From: Polaribacter litorisediminis
Lineage (GTDB): Bacteria > Bacteroidota > Bacteroidia > Flavobacteriales > Flavobacteriaceae
Direction of reading: 5' to 3'
NCBI RefSeq assembly: GCF_019968605.1
Contig: NZ_CP082966.1
Coordinates: forward strand, 2,531,501 to 2,595,500
DNA: 64,000 nt
Of the stretch, positions 10,301 to 18,881 are shown piece after piece. The notes under the pieces were generated by a model, which was not told the DNA's origin, made no database searches, and worked only from the letters and a program-made list of their open reading frames with translations. Positions within the stretch are counted from its first letter, which is position 1. The number at the start of each line of letters is the position of its first letter. A program made the position numbers and the translations under genes.

Positions 10301-11884
10301 AATTCAACACCATTTGTAGGCTTAATTTCGCCACCACCACACCACGATATTTATTCTATTGAAGATTTAGCACAATTAATTTTTGATTTAAAAAATGCAA
10401 ATCGCGAAGCTAGAATTAATGTGAAATTAGTTTCAGAAATTGGTGTAGGAACCATTGCTGCTGGTGTTGCAAAAGCAAAAGCAGATGTTGTTTTAATTTC
10501 TGGTTATGATGGCGGTACAGGAGCTTCTCCACTAACCTCATTAAAACATGCAGGTTTACCATGGGAACTTGGCTTGGCAGAAGCACAACAAACTTTAGTA
10601 ATGAATAGCTTGCGAAGTAGAATTGTTGTTGAATGTGACGGTCAACTAAAAACAGGTAGAGATGTTGCCATAGCTGCCTTATTAGGTGCTGAAGAATTCG
10701 GTTTTGCCACCGCTCCTTTAGTAGCTTCAGGATGTATTATGATGCGTAAATGCCATTTAAATACCTGTCCGGTGGGTATTGCTACGCAAGATAAAGAATT
10801 GCGAAAAAACTTTAAAGGAACTCCAGAACATGTCATTAATTTCTTCTTTTATATTGCTGAAGAATTAAGAAGCATTATGGCGCAACTAGGCTTTAGAACC
10901 TTAGCGGAAATGGTAGGTCAAACGCATAAAATAAATGCTAATAAAGCCATTAAACATTACAAAGCAAAAGGGTTAGACTTGTCTAGCATTTTACACCGAC
11001 CAGACTCTTACAGAAAATTAGTAGTGAGCAATACAGAAAAACAAGAACATAATTTAGATGATGTTTTAGATTTTACAATACTAAAAGATTCTCATAGAGC
11101 ATTATACAGAAAAGAAAAAATGACACTAGCGTATCCAATTAAAAACGTGAATCGTACCGTTGGAGCAATTGTGAGTAACGAAATTTCAAAAATCTATGGG
11201 CATTTAGGCTTACCAGAAGATACGTTAAATATCAATTTCACAGGTTCTGCCGGTCAAAGTTTTGGCGCTTTTGGTGCCTTCGGATTAACATTTACGCTAG
11301 AAGGAAATACAAATGATTATTTAGGAAAAGGTTTATCTGGCGCTAAATTAATTGTAAAGAAATCTTCAAAAGCCGATTTTATTGCAGAAGATAATATAAT
11401 TATTGGTAATGTTTGTTTGTTTGGCGCAGTAGCTGGCCAAGCCTATATTAACGGAATTGCAGGCGAACGTTTTGCAGTTAGAAATTCTGGCGCAGTTACA
11501 GTTGTGGAAGGTGTCGGAGATCACTGTTGTGAATATATGACAGGCGGAACCGTAGTTGTTTTAGGCAAAACAGGAAGAAATTTTGCAGCAGGAATGAGTG
11601 GAGGAATTGCGTATGTATATGATCCTCAAAACAAATTTGTAAATGGTCTTTGCAATACTGAAACTATTGAGTTTGAAGAGATTTTAGAAGAAGATGCCAT
11701 CCATTTAAAATCTTTAATTGAAAAACACGTTTTATATACAGACAGTAAAAAAGGAGCCTCATTACTATTAGATTGGGATGTAAGTTTACAAAACTTTATC
11801 AAAGTAATGCCAACTGAATATAAAAAAGCTTTGCATCGCATAGCCACTGAAGAACCAATGTTCGAAGAATTAACAATAGCATAA
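7373..11884 (+). CDS. gltB: Glutamate synthase, large subunit (ferredoxin/NADPH GOGAT alpha)
   Basis: A 1503-residue protein, the full family length. It releases ammonia from glutamine in an N-terminal Ntn amidotransferase domain and channels it to 2-oxoglutarate in the FMN synthase domain. The catalytic nucleophile is Cys16 in ENCGAGF; the preceding 15 residues are the propeptide removed on maturation. The synthase domain shows [20 protein letters not shown] and [14 protein letters not shown]. The 3Fe-4S cluster cysteines are in [13 protein letters not shown]. The C-terminal GXGXG-type beta-helix domain ([21 protein letters not shown]) is complete. Four bases separate it from gltD. Confidence 0.98.
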   Translation: MEKQGLYLPEFEHENCGAGFICNLNGDKTNQIIHDALEILVKLEHRGGVSADGKTGDGAGLLIDIPHEYFQRVCDFIIPAPREYAVGMVFLPKVSNQYNFCKTTFEREIKEQGLTILGWRKVPVDSSQLGEIAFSSEPLIEQLFVGKDSEIDEATFKAKLYAARKIAEHEISNSKISESKYFYVPSLSLTTIIYKGIIMPEDIGPYYLDLQEIDLVTRLALVHQRFSTNTMPTWELAQPFRHMCQNGEINTLRGNVSRMRVREEIMKSDVFGPQIEKLFPIILPGKSDSASMDMVVELLTHTDRSLPEIMMMMIPEAWEKHATMSPEKKAFYEYNGCIMEPWDGPASVPFTDGDYIGALLDRNGLRPSRYTVTKSGKLIMSSEIGVVDIAPEDVKKHGRLEPGRMFLVDMNEGRIIEDEEIKNKIVLERPYKEWLNKTRLHLKDVPYTSQTCPIENLDIKTRQRLFNYTFEDIQEVITPMAQVGKEALGSMGTDTPLAVLSDRPQLISNYFKQLFAQVTNPPLDGIRENIVTDISLNLGKDRNIFSITERHCRKLRIQNPVISNADLEKIRSIDIESFQAETFQILYPKAKGLNGLEEALDDIVVQIEKALDRKTNIIILSDRGVTQELAPIPALLACSFVNHQLNRLRKRSYFDIIIESAEPREPHHFATLFGYGASAVNPYMVNEIIRMQVKEGFITNMDEQQAVDNFNTAIGKGVLKVMNKIGISTLHSYRGSQIFEIVGFNSQFVQKYFPYTASRIEGIGLYEVEKEIDQRYKQAFPDNQIDKNLGLNIGGDYRWRRNGERHLFNPTTISKLQQAVRLSDQASYDVYSKAINEQAENLMTIRGLFEFDNLDPIPLEEVEDWTEIVKRFKTGAMSYGSISREAHENLAIAMNRIGGKSNSGEGGEDRKRFQKDVNGDSRNSAIKQVASGRFGVTSHYLTNAREIQIKMAQGAKPGEGGQLPGYKVLPWIAAARNSTPFVGLISPPPHHDIYSIEDLAQLIFDLKNANREARINVKLVSEIGVGTIAAGVAKAKADVVLISGYDGGTGASPLTSLKHAGLPWELGLAEAQQTLVMNSLRSRIVVECDGQLKTGRDVAIAALLGAEEFGFATAPLVASGCIMMRKCHLNTCPVGIATQDKELRKNFKGTPEHVINFFFYIAEELRSIMAQLGFRTLAEMVGQTHKINANKAIKHYKAKGLDLSSILHRPDSYRKLVVSNTEKQEHNLDDVLDFTILKDSHRALYRKEKMTLAYPIKNVNRTVGAIVSNEISKIYGHLGLPEDTLNINFTGSAGQSFGAFGAFGLTFTLEGNTNDYLGKGLSGAKLIVKKSSKADFIAEDNIIIGNVCLFGAVAGQAYINGIAGERFAVRNSGAVTVVEGVGDHCCEYMTGGTVVVLGKTGRNFAAGMSGGIAYVYDPQNKFVNGLCNTETIEFEEILEEDAIHLKSLIEKHVLYTDSKKGASLLLDWDVSLQNFIKVMPTEYKKALHRIATEEPMFEELTIA

Positions 11885-11888
11885 TGTC

Positions 11889-13352
11889 ATGGGAAAAGTA
11901 ACAGGATTTAAAGAGTTTGAAAGACAAGATGAAACCTACATATCAGTAATAGATCGTGTAAAAAATTACAAAGAATTTACAGTTCCACTTTCTGATAAAG
12001 AAATTACAAAACAGGGTTCACGTTGTATGGATTGTGGTATTCCTTTTTGTCATAGTGGTTGTCCGTTGGGAAATTTAATTCCAGATTTCAATCATATGGT
12101 ACATCAAGGGGAATGGCAAAAAGCTTCGTGGATACTACATTCTACCAATAATTTTCCTGAATTTACAGGACGCTTATGCCCTGCTCCTTGCGAACAGGCT
12201 TGTGTTTTAGGTATTATTGAAGATCCTGTATCTATAGAAAATATAGAGAAAAACATCGTAGAACGGGCTTTTAAAGAAGGATGGATTAAACCACAACCGC
12301 CAAAAGAAAGAACCAATAAAAAAGTGGCAGTTATAGGATCTGGTCCTGCTGGATTAGCCGCCGCGCAGCAATTAAACAGAGCGGGACATCTTGTGACGGT
12401 CTTTGAAAGAGATGATGAAGTTGGTGGATTGTTACGCTATGGAATTCCTAATTTTAAAATGGAAAAAGGAATCATCGATAGAAGAATAGCCATTTTAAAA
12501 GCAGAAGGGATTCTATTTAAGACGAATATCAATGTAGGCGTAAATTATGATGTAGAAGATTTAAAATCATTTGACAGTATTGTTTTATGTGGTGGATCTA
12601 CAGAAAGACGAAGCCTACCTACTCCAGGTATTGATGCCGATGGTGTAGTACAAGCGATGGATTTTTTAACACAACAAACAAAAGTATTATTTGGCAAAGA
12701 AGTAAAAGATCAAATAATGGCCACCAATAAGAACGTTATTGTTATTGGTGGTGGAGATACAGGTTCAGATTGCATTGGAACTTCGAATCGTCAGGGTGCA
12801 AAATCTGTTGTGAATTTTGAAATCATGCCGAAACCTCCTGGTCATCGTTCACCAACTACTCCTTGGCCTTTTTGGCCTTTACAACTCAAAACTTCTTCTT
12901 CACATAAAGAAGGCGTTGAGCGAAATTGGTTAATCAATACCAAAGAATTTATAAAAGACGAAAGCGGAAAGCTAATTGCTTTAAAAACAGTAAACGTTGA
13001 ATGGAAAATGGTCCCTGGACAAAGACCAGAACTCATAGAAATTGCAGGTACAGAAAAAACTTGGCCATGTGATTTAGCGCTACTAGCATTAGGTTTTACA
13101 GGCCCAGAAAGTACTTTGGCTGACAAGTTAGGCATCAAAAAAGATGAACGCTCTAACTACAAAGCAACCTATGGAAAATATCAAACGAATGTTCCGCATA
13201 TATTTGCTGCTGGTGATATGCGTCGTGGACAATCCTTAATCGTGTGGGCTATTTCCGAAGGGAGAGAAGCTGCCCGACAAGTAGATATTTACTTAATGGG
13301 TAAATCTGAATTGCCATCTAAAGACATCGCTGGTGATTTAGTAGCGATGTAA
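11889..13352 (+). CDS. gltD: Glutamate synthase, small subunit
   Basis: A 487-residue iron-sulfur flavoprotein that takes electrons from NADPH to the large subunit. Cysteine clusters CMDCGIPFCHSGCPLGN and RLCPAPCEQACV near residues 45-105 bind 4Fe-4S centres. The FAD site is VAVIGSGPAGLAAA near 150 and the NADPH site VIVIGGGDTGSDC near 292. The C-terminal IFAAGDMRRGQSLIVWAI is the second FAD segment. It follows gltB after four bases, so the two are translated from one message. A strong terminator comes after the stop, and the accessory island begins just beyond. Confidence 0.97.
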   Translation: MGKVTGFKEFERQDETYISVIDRVKNYKEFTVPLSDKEITKQGSRCMDCGIPFCHSGCPLGNLIPDFNHMVHQGEWQKASWILHSTNNFPEFTGRLCPAPCEQACVLGIIEDPVSIENIEKNIVERAFKEGWIKPQPPKERTNKKVAVIGSGPAGLAAAQQLNRAGHLVTVFERDDEVGGLLRYGIPNFKMEKGIIDRRIAILKAEGILFKTNINVGVNYDVEDLKSFDSIVLCGGSTERRSLPTPGIDADGVVQAMDFLTQQTKVLFGKEVKDQIMATNKNVIVIGGGDTGSDCIGTSNRQGAKSVVNFEIMPKPPGHRSPTTPWPFWPLQLKTSSSHKEGVERNWLINTKEFIKDESGKLIALKTVNVEWKMVPGQRPELIEIAGTEKTWPCDLALLALGFTGPESTLADKLGIKKDERSNYKATYGKYQTNVPHIFAAGDMRRGQSLIVWAISEGREAARQVDIYLMGKSELPSKDIAGDLVAM

Positions 13353-13380
13353 AAATAAATTTGAAACAATTAAATACAAT

Positions 13381-13413
13381 AAAAAGGTAGTGATTAATTT
13401 CATTACCTTTTTT
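13381..13413 (+). terminator. Terminator of the gltBD operon
   Basis: AAAAAGGTAGTGA pairs with TTCATTACCTTTTT (one G-T wobble) and is followed by T residues. It lies 29 bases after the gltD stop. Confidence 0.85.
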
Positions 13414-13496
13414 AGTTTTATATGATCAACGAAAAGCTCTTATTTTTATGTTCAATAATCTATTTCGCATTTATTTTAACTGATTTTTAATTGCAA

Positions 13497-13663
13497 ATAA
13501 ATAGTTTGTATGTACTAGAGATATTGAAAACACGCTACTTTACTCAATCACACTCCTTTTAAAAACCACACCCAAACGGTCGTTTTCCCCTTCTCTTAGC
13601 AATGGATCAGTCAACAAGGCATATAGCGTTGGCCCTATTGGAAGGTCATAGGCTTAGTTATTG
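13497..13663 (-). repeat. Island repeat X, copy 1 (left boundary), with hairpin 13612-13663
   Basis: This is the leftmost of five copies of one sequence (others end at 17752, 18871, 24920 and 26040). Read on the minus strand it begins CAATAACTAAGC just after the stop of a gene module, contains TTCC and a GGCC core, and ends in GCCTTGTTGACTGATCC. The AATAAC...GTTGAC ends and the partly complementary arms resemble an integron attC site. This copy stops matching at about 13497, next to the gltD terminator, and marks the left edge of the island. Confidence 0.7.
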
Positions 13664-13679
13664 TGTGCAGTATTTTTCC

Positions 13680-14192
13680 TTATTTCAAATATGATGCAAT
13701 TCTGAATTTCTGCTGTCCGAAAAAGTGATGATTGTTTTCATCGTATTCAATTTCTTTTAATTTTGTTTTGTATTTTCTTTCAAATTCTCGAATACTAATT
13801 TTTCGTTTTTCAATTGTTAAGGATTTTTTATTAACACGATTAACTGTGTCAATCACATAGTCCACAAAACATTCTCCTGCATTTAACTGTGGCATTGCAC
13901 CTTGTCGACCAGCTTTAAGTTCAATTATTAAAGCAAATAGCTGACCATTCAATTCAGAAAAAATAATATAATCACATCTCTTTTTTACTCCTTCGTTATT
14001 ACTGAAAAATGGAAAAAAACCACCACTAAATGTTTTATCCAATTGAATGTCAAAATCAAAAATTAAAGATTGACAATTTTCAGTTACACAATCAATAGAC
14101 ATATCAACTCCATCATTTTTCTCAACTAAAGTATTGTATTTACATTTGAAATCTGAATTTAAAACATTATCAATTAAAGAAAGGTTACTCAT
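13680..14192 (-). CDS. Putative PD-(D/E)XK-type nuclease partner of the ATPase
   Basis: A 170-residue protein I do not recognise by name. Asp in CDYIIFSE followed after a hydrophobic strand by IIELKAGR gives a D...ExK pattern typical of restriction-like nucleases. A helix with Gln/Asn (MPQLNAGECFVDYV) follows, as in many of these folds. It begins one base after the stop of the ATPase gene, so the two almost certainly form one operon and one system. The C-terminal part is basic. No signal peptide is present. Function as a DNA- or RNA-cutting effector is inference. Confidence 0.55.
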   Translation of the reverse strand: MSNLSLIDNVLNSDFKCKYNTLVEKNDGVDMSIDCVTENCQSLIFDFDIQLDKTFSGGFFPFFSNNEGVKKRCDYIIFSELNGQLFALIIELKAGRQGAMPQLNAGECFVDYVIDTVNRVNKKSLTIEKRKISIREFERKYKTKLKEIEYDENNHHFFGQQKFRIASYLK

Positions 14193-14193
14193 T

Positions 14194-15597
14194 TTATAAA
14201 TTCTCTAAAGTATTTTGACTTTCATTTTGAAGGGCGTAAAATAATTCCTCTGAAATATCATTTAATTCATCAATTGTATTGTCTATTGTCTCAACGTCGA
14301 ATCCAGATTTAGATATTGGAATTGGTGCAACAGTCACATTGCGTGATATAGAATTTTTGAAATTAAAAAGATAAGCCCCTACTGTATTAAAGTCTAAAAA
14401 ATATTCTTTGGAATATGTAACAGAATTAATTGTAATTGGTTCTTTTCTTTTTAATGAAGATACCATAATTAGATTATTTAATTCTCTAATTATATAATCA
14501 CTGTGAGTACTAATAATTAATCTAAATCCTTGATTTATGAGTCTTGCAAATACTCTGGCTAAATATACTTGATTATTTGGATGTAAATTTAATTCAGGTT
14601 CATCAATAATTATTAATTCATTCTTTGTTGCGATATGTTTTAAATAAAAAATAAGACTTGATAAAGTCTTAACTATTGATGCAGTTAAATGAATTGGTAT
14701 TTTTTTTCTTTTCGCTTTGTTAGAAGAAAATTGAACTTCTCCATCTTTGGTGATTATGACTTTACCGTTTAATAATTCATTTTCTATTTCTTCTGCAAAA
14801 GAAAAAAATTCTGATTTTGTTTTAGAGTAATGATGTAGGTCTTCAGCAACTTCTAAACCGTCTCTAATAGGCATTGGATATCTACTAGATTTTTTCAAAA
14901 ACCAGTGAAAAGGGTCCCTGCTACTTTTCTTTGAACCCAATTCCTGTGCTCTTTCTAGAAATTCTTGTTTTTGAATAGATAATTCTTTACTAAAAGTATA
15001 AATAGAATTTCGTTCAACAGGTAATATATAACTTGATGTAAATGGGTAAAATGCAATAAGTGAAAATAGTTTTGATGTTAAAAACAATTCAAGAATTTCA
15101 ATACTATTTTTTGAAACAACGGTATCTTTTAATTTTAAATTAATCTCTCTACTGTCTATTTTTTTTAGTATTTCTATACTGATATCATTTATCCTAAGTT
15201 CGTTACTAAAGTTCATTTTAAGAATATTAATATCGAATTCCTTTTTTGTTTCAGATATAGAAATCGAGAAATCTGCAAATAGGTTACTGGCAATATCTTC
15301 TGAAACACCATAAATACTAGCAAGAGAATTATTGAGATTTTTTATTTCATCTTTTCTGTAATTCCATATTGAATCAGTTTTTAATTCAAAAACAGCTTCT
15401 TGATTTTTTATTAAGTCTTGCACAAAAATGCTTTCTTGACTTTTAAAATATTTCATTCCAGATTTCGTCAACGCATATGCCATATAAGCAGCATATGTTT
15501 TTCCCGAATTATTAGGACCACAAAAAACGGTAAGTCTTTTACTTAAATCAAAATGAGCACTCTTAATAGCTCCTAGATTTTTTATATCTATTTCCAT
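14194..15597 (-). CDS. AAA/ABC-type ATPase (OLD/RecF-like), probable defence ATPase
   Basis: A 467-residue SMC/RecF-like ATPase. Walker A is FCGPNNSGKTYAAY at about residues 25-38. The C-terminal Walker B is LIIIDEPELNLHPNNQ followed by the switch histidine in LIISTHSDYIIREL. The central ~300 residues are an unassigned insertion. There is no TOPRIM domain, unlike OLD nucleases or GajA; the nuclease role seems to be supplied by the small protein encoded one base downstream. ATPase-plus-nuclease pairs of this shape are common in anti-phage systems (Septu and PARIS are examples of the logic), but I cannot assign it to a named one. It sits in the mobile-looking island. Confidence 0.75.
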   Translation of the reverse strand: MEIDIKNLGAIKSAHFDLSKRLTVFCGPNNSGKTYAAYMAYALTKSGMKYFKSQESIFVQDLIKNQEAVFELKTDSIWNYRKDEIKNLNNSLASIYGVSEDIASNLFADFSISISETKKEFDINILKMNFSNELRINDISIEILKKIDSREINLKLKDTVVSKNSIEILELFLTSKLFSLIAFYPFTSSYILPVERNSIYTFSKELSIQKQEFLERAQELGSKKSSRDPFHWFLKKSSRYPMPIRDGLEVAEDLHHYSKTKSEFFSFAEEIENELLNGKVIITKDGEVQFSSNKAKRKKIPIHLTASIVKTLSSLIFYLKHIATKNELIIIDEPELNLHPNNQVYLARVFARLINQGFRLIISTHSDYIIRELNNLIMVSSLKRKEPITINSVTYSKEYFLDFNTVGAYLFNFKNSISRNVTVAPIPISKSGFDVETIDNTIDELNDISEELFYALQNESQNTLENL

Positions 15598-15646
15598 AAT
15601 TCAAATATAGTGATATTGATTTTATCTACAGGTTTTTTTTAATGTT

Positions 15647-15784
15647 TGCCAACGTGTTTTTATAAGATTTGTTCGACGTAAAAATCGGAGATTTTTCCGC
15701 CATAGCAATATTTTTATTGAGTGTTTGTAATTTTGTACTAAATCTGATGTGAGCATAAATTTTATGAGGTGTTGGTGGTAGGCA
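15647..15784 (-). repeat. attC-like junction between the ATPase pair and the next module
   Basis: The segment is bounded by TGCCAACG at its left and GTTGGTGGTAGGCA at its right, so CCAAC/GTTGG ends face each other across ~130 bases. Inside are AT-rich arms (TTTTTATAAGATTT; AAATTTTATG), the small hairpin AAAATCGGAGATTTTT and the complement of GTACAAAATTACAAACACTC. I remember near-identical spacers between unrelated small genes in other flavobacteria. It separates the upstream ATP-ase pair (genes on the minus strand) from the gene at 15804. The pairing is weaker than at 20479 and 22425. Confidence 0.5.
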
Positions 15785-15803
15785 TTCGATCTTTATATTT
15801 AAA

Positions 15804-16832
15804 TTAAAATTTGTTTATATTCTGTTTTCTATCTGCTTCATCCTTTAGCTGTTCGTATTTTTTGCTTACAAATTGGACTAGAAGTGTAGTCTTGTAATTT
15901 TCTCCATACAATGCAACAGTAATGCCTGTTTTGTCATTTGACCAACCTGCATTATATAATAGGTGCCCTAAGCTGACAGCAAACCCATATTGTTCAATAT
16001 CGTCTTTAAATAAACTATTTTTCCATTCAGTTACATTATAACTAGGTTTTCCATATTTTTCAGAAACTATAGATACAAGCTTTTTGAAATCTTCAATATA
16101 GTCATTCTTGTTTGTATGAATTATGTTGAATATGTATTTTGACATTGACAATTTGTTGTTTGAGAATATATATAATACTTTACAATCCAAACTAGCAACA
16201 TAATCTTCAAACATATATGCCTTGTCTATTCCAGCTTTGTCAGCTTTACCCTCTTTTAACATTATTGATTCTTTGGAGTCTCCCCAATTCGCAATTCTAA
16301 AATCTGAATTATTATTATCTAATCCTTTTAAGTTTAGAATATAAAATTGACTATCATTAAAAACCATATGTGAAACATAAACTATGAAATTTTCAGTATA
16401 CCATTTTCTATCATAATGGCTTATTTTATCTCCTAAATCATCTTCTTTAATATCTGGTTCACCATATTTACTTGTAAAAACAGAGTCCATATGTTTTGAT
16501 AAATTTTGAGAATCTACTTTTTTTAACTTTTCTTCTGGTAGATAGAATTTAAGATTTGATAGTTTTTTAGTAATAGAATCTACATAAAAATATACTTCAA
16601 AACTATACTTTCCTAGTTTAATACTATCGATTTTATAATCTGCAATAGTTTTATCATAATCATTATAAAAGTGTTTTGATTTTCTGATGTTTTGAGAATA
16701 ATCTTCTAATAGCTCATTTTGTGGACTAAACCATTTTATATTTTTTGTAAATTCAAAAAAATCATTTTGTGAATAAATTGTCGTTATAAATAGTAACGAA
16801 AATAGGATTGTTGTTTTAATTTTTCTTTTCAT
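15804..16832 (-). CDS. Secreted protein of unknown function
   Basis: A 342-residue protein with the signal peptide MKRKIKTTILFSLLFITTIYSQ, cleaved after Gln as is common in this group. The rest is hydrophilic, with two related-looking halves, each containing a Lys-Tyr-Gly-(Glu/Lys)-Pro motif (KYGEPDIKED near residue 113; KYGKPSYNVTE near 260), a pattern seen in secreted repeat domains. No cysteine pairs, enzyme motif or membrane anchor is seen. It stands alone between two junction sequences. I do not recognise the family. Confidence 0.6.
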   Translation of the reverse strand: MKRKIKTTILFSLLFITTIYSQNDFFEFTKNIKWFSPQNELLEDYSQNIRKSKHFYNDYDKTIADYKIDSIKLGKYSFEVYFYVDSITKKLSNLKFYLPEEKLKKVDSQNLSKHMDSVFTSKYGEPDIKEDDLGDKISHYDRKWYTENFIVYVSHMVFNDSQFYILNLKGLDNNNSDFRIANWGDSKESIMLKEGKADKAGIDKAYMFEDYVASLDCKVLYIFSNNKLSMSKYIFNIIHTNKNDYIEDFKKLVSIVSEKYGKPSYNVTEWKNSLFKDDIEQYGFAVSLGHLLYNAGWSNDKTGITVALYGENYKTTLLVQFVSKKYEQLKDEADRKQNINKF

Positions 16833-16865
16833 ATTTTTCTTTTTTAATCATTTTTAGCTTACCAC

Positions 16866-16919
16866 CAAAAACCGTATACACGTATTGTTTACATATCGCA
16901 TATAACTATAATCGTTATT
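16866..16919 (-). repeat. Island junction Y, copy 1
   Basis: On the minus strand it reads AATAACGATTATAGTTATATGCG, a short loop, then CGTGTATACGG. TATATGCG pairs partly with CGTGTATA. Copies at 23989-24045 and 27351-27405 share it. The copy at 23989 ends in GTTAGGC, a perfect integron R' core (GTTRRRY); here that end is altered. It lies just upstream of the gene at 16832. Confidence 0.5.
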
Positions 16920-17752
16920 ATTTTTTCTTTTTTAAATCTTTGTGCACCTATGTATGTCTTTTTGAATGCAACTCTAACAATTCTATTTTTTCAGTTTAAT
17001 TTAAAACTCCAGAAAAATAGTACTTTAAACTAATGGGTTTTTCTTACTTTCCTATAACACAAATACATCACCCTTATTTTTTCTCAAAATTACCAGCAAT
17101 ATTTTAATATTCTTTACGGGTTTCCTCATTCTAGCTATTTTTTTAACAAACTTTAGAATTTTGTACACACCTGCCTCCTATCATCAGAAAAAGCGCAGTA
17201 AAAAGAAGACTTTTCTAAAACTCAAATAGTCGCGTTGAAATGTAAATTTCATGATCCATCTATTTTTATTTTTAGATTTAAACAGGCTATTTAGGGTTCA
17301 TTTCCTCTTAATTTTGGCAATTGCACCCAATGAATTATTGTTTACTTTATTGAAAATAAAAATAATTGACATCGTATTTATGATGGTACTTTTTTTGATA
17401 AAAAATAAGCGAAAAGGTACAGTTTATTGCAGTATTATACGGTTAAAAATCGAATCGATTACAAATAGCACCTGCTTGATGAACTATGAAGAAGGAAGAG
17501 TTTTTCAAATTAGCTATCAATTGGACTGCGGAGTTCCCTTTTGTCCAAATTAGTTGTAATTGATTTAAACATTTAAAAAAAGCATCAGAAATAGCTTGTA
17601 TGGAATAGAAATATTGAAAACACGCTAGTTTACTCAATCACACTCCTTTTAAAAACCACACCCAAACGGTCGTTTTCCCCTTCTCTTAGCAATGGATCAG
17701 TCAACAAGGCATAGAGCGTTGGCCTATCGGAAGGTCATAGGCTTAGTTATTG
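16920..17752 (-). repeat. Long island repeat W, copy 1, ending in hairpin X (17701-17752)
   Basis: This gene-free ~830-base block is repeated at 24046-24920. Its upper ~150 bases recur at 27406-27552 and its lower ~165 bases at 13497-13663. Short open frames in it (for example minus 17443-17637) are conserved between copies but lack recognisable domains and differ in length, so they look like decayed coding sequence. The stretch GAAAAGGTACAGTTTATTGC resembles the lead-in to the IS3 transposase tail near 27650. The hairpin at its lower end has the inner stem GCCTAT/ATAGGC and ends AATAAC/GTTGAC. Confidence 0.7.
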
Positions 17753-17770
17753 GCAACAGTTTTTATTTTT

Positions 17771-18058
17771 CTATAATTTTTCATTCAAATCTTGCCTACC
17801 AACAATCGCCATAATTTCAATAACATTCTCATTTACTTTGAAGTAAATACTATCAATTCCGCAAACACAGCGTCTATAATCTTTTTTTATATAATCAACG
17901 GATTCGAAAGAATAGGGTCTTTGAGCAATAATGTCAAAATATTCAAAAAATGATTCAAAGTATTTATCCGCTTGAGTCATTCCAAATTTTCTTACTCCAT
18001 AATGATGGATTCTTATCAAGTCATTTTTCGCTTCGTTACTTAATTTGTATTTAGTCAT
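17771..18058 (-). CDS. ParE/RelE-family toxin, copy 1
   Basis: A 95-residue toxin of the RelE/ParE superfamily. The N-terminal YKLSNEAKNDLIRIHHYG and the C-terminal IDSIYFKVNENVIEIMAIVGRQD follow the family pattern (LSxxAxxDLxxIxxY; hydrophobic strand then VLGRQD). Members poison gyrase (ParE) or cleave mRNA on the ribosome (RelE); the ParD-type antitoxin favours ParE. Its start overlaps the antitoxin stop by 8 bases. A second copy at 24939 differs by one residue (Gly to Arg in RRCVC(G/R)ID) caused by two adjacent-codon base changes. Confidence 0.9.
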   Translation of the reverse strand: MTKYKLSNEAKNDLIRIHHYGVRKFGMTQADKYFESFFEYFDIIAQRPYSFESVDYIKKDYRRCVCGIDSIYFKVNENVIEIMAIVGRQDLNEKL

Positions 18059-18290
18059 TAAGTAAAGACTTTGATTGAGCTAGAATTTCATTTTTACTAT
18101 CGCTTGTAAATCCGCTGTTTTCAGCTTTTTCCAATTTAGCACGAACCCAATTAATTTCAACTTGTTGTTTTCGAGCTTGTCTGATTAAGTCATTAACGAG
18201 TTCACTCTTGCTAGAATATTCTTTTTTGTCTACTTGAGTTTTTAACCATTCATCGTTTGGTTTTGTGAATGATATGCTTTGTCTTGCCAT
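18051..18290 (-). CDS. ParD-family antitoxin, copy 1
   Basis: A 79-residue protein with an N-terminal ribbon-helix-helix (MARQSISFTKPNDEWLKTQV, then a helix with SKSELVNDLIRQARKQ) and a flexible C-terminal toxin-binding tail. It neutralises the overlapping toxin and should repress its own promoter. The amino-acid sequence is identical to the copy at 25219-25458. The promoter and a matching inverted repeat lie directly upstream. Confidence 0.9.
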   Translation of the reverse strand: MARQSISFTKPNDEWLKTQVDKKEYSSKSELVNDLIRQARKQQVEINWVRAKLEKAENSGFTSDSKNEILAQSKSLLND

Positions 18291-18306
18291 AATTTAATTA
18301 TTTGAT

Positions 18307-18339
18307 GTAAATATACACCAAATACGCATCATTTACAAA
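18307..18339 (-). promoter_or_regulatory. Toxin-antitoxin promoter with overlapping inverted repeat
   Basis: On the minus strand TTTG (18336-18339), 20 bases, then TATATTTA (18308-18315) gives a good Bacteroidota promoter ahead of the antitoxin ATG at 18290. GTAAAT (18307-18312) and ATTTAC (18331-18336) form an inverted repeat overlapping both boxes, a plausible ParD autorepression operator. The second copy is at 25475-25507. Confidence 0.5.
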
Positions 18340-18348
18340 TTGTTGCCA

Positions 18349-18500
18349 ACGGGAGTCTGCGCAGAAACCCGTTTTTAAAACTAAAATAAGTGATATTTAC
18401 TAGATTTCGTTGCTTCTCTAACTTTATGCATAAATAATCTTGCTGTTTTTTCAGTAACTCCAAAGCGAACTCCCATGTAGTTGGCTGATAAACTTTTTGT
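18349..18500 (-). pseudogene. IS1595-type transposase relic with hairpin end, copy 1
   Basis: On the minus strand an open stretch ending at TAG (18381-18383) encodes GVTEKTARLFMHKVREA, which matches the N-terminal helix-turn-helix region of IS1595-family transposases (the segment before the VDEFxxGG catalytic part). The catalytic domain is missing. Next to it ACGGG...CCCGT (18349-18372) encloses the palindrome TCTGCGCAGA and is a candidate terminal repeat of the element. An identical relic with one base change is at 25517-25668. Confidence 0.65.
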
Positions 18501-18871
18501 GATGGTACTTTTTTTGATAAAAAGTAAGCGAAAAGGTACAGTTTATTGCAGTATGATACGGTTAAAAATCGAATCGATTACAAATAGCACCTGCTTGAAA
18601 ACTATGAAGAAGGAAGAGTTTTTCAAATTAGCTATCAATTGGACTGCGGAGTTCCCTTTTGTCCAAATTAGTTGTAATTGATTTAAACATTTAAAAAGCG
18701 CATCAGAAATAGCTTGTATGCAATAGAAATATTGAAAACACGCTAGTTTACTCAATCACACTCCTTTTAAAAACCACACCCAAACGGTCGTTTTCCCCTT
18801 CTCTTAGCAATGGATCAGTCAACAAGGCATAGAGCGTTTGACCTATCGGAAGGTCATATGCTTAGTTATTG
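18501..18871 (-). repeat. Island repeat X, copy 3, with hairpin 18819-18871
   Basis: This repeats the lower part of block W (17380-17752), fused here directly to the IS1595 relic. The minus strand shows CAATAACTAAGCATATGACC near its start, directly after the stop region of the gene at 18882, and GCCTTGTTGACTGATCC at the other end of the hairpin. GACC/GGTC form the inner stem in this version. Confidence 0.65.
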
Positions 18872-18881
18872 GCAACAGTTT

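Noticed and set aside
13680..15597. Naming the ATPase pair as Gabija, Septu or PARIS
   Set aside because: There is no TOPRIM, UvrD-like helicase or HNH motif; domain order does not match, so no name is given.
17251..17553. Plus-strand hydrophobic frame in block W (also 24377-24592)
   Set aside because: It is low-complexity, disrupted in copy 2, and opposite to every gene of the island.
17443..17637. Small conserved minus-strand frame (and its relatives at 18543 and 24609) as a possible gene
   Set aside because: Length and ends differ between copies, no domain or promoter is visible, and it lies inside repeat W; treated as decayed sequence.
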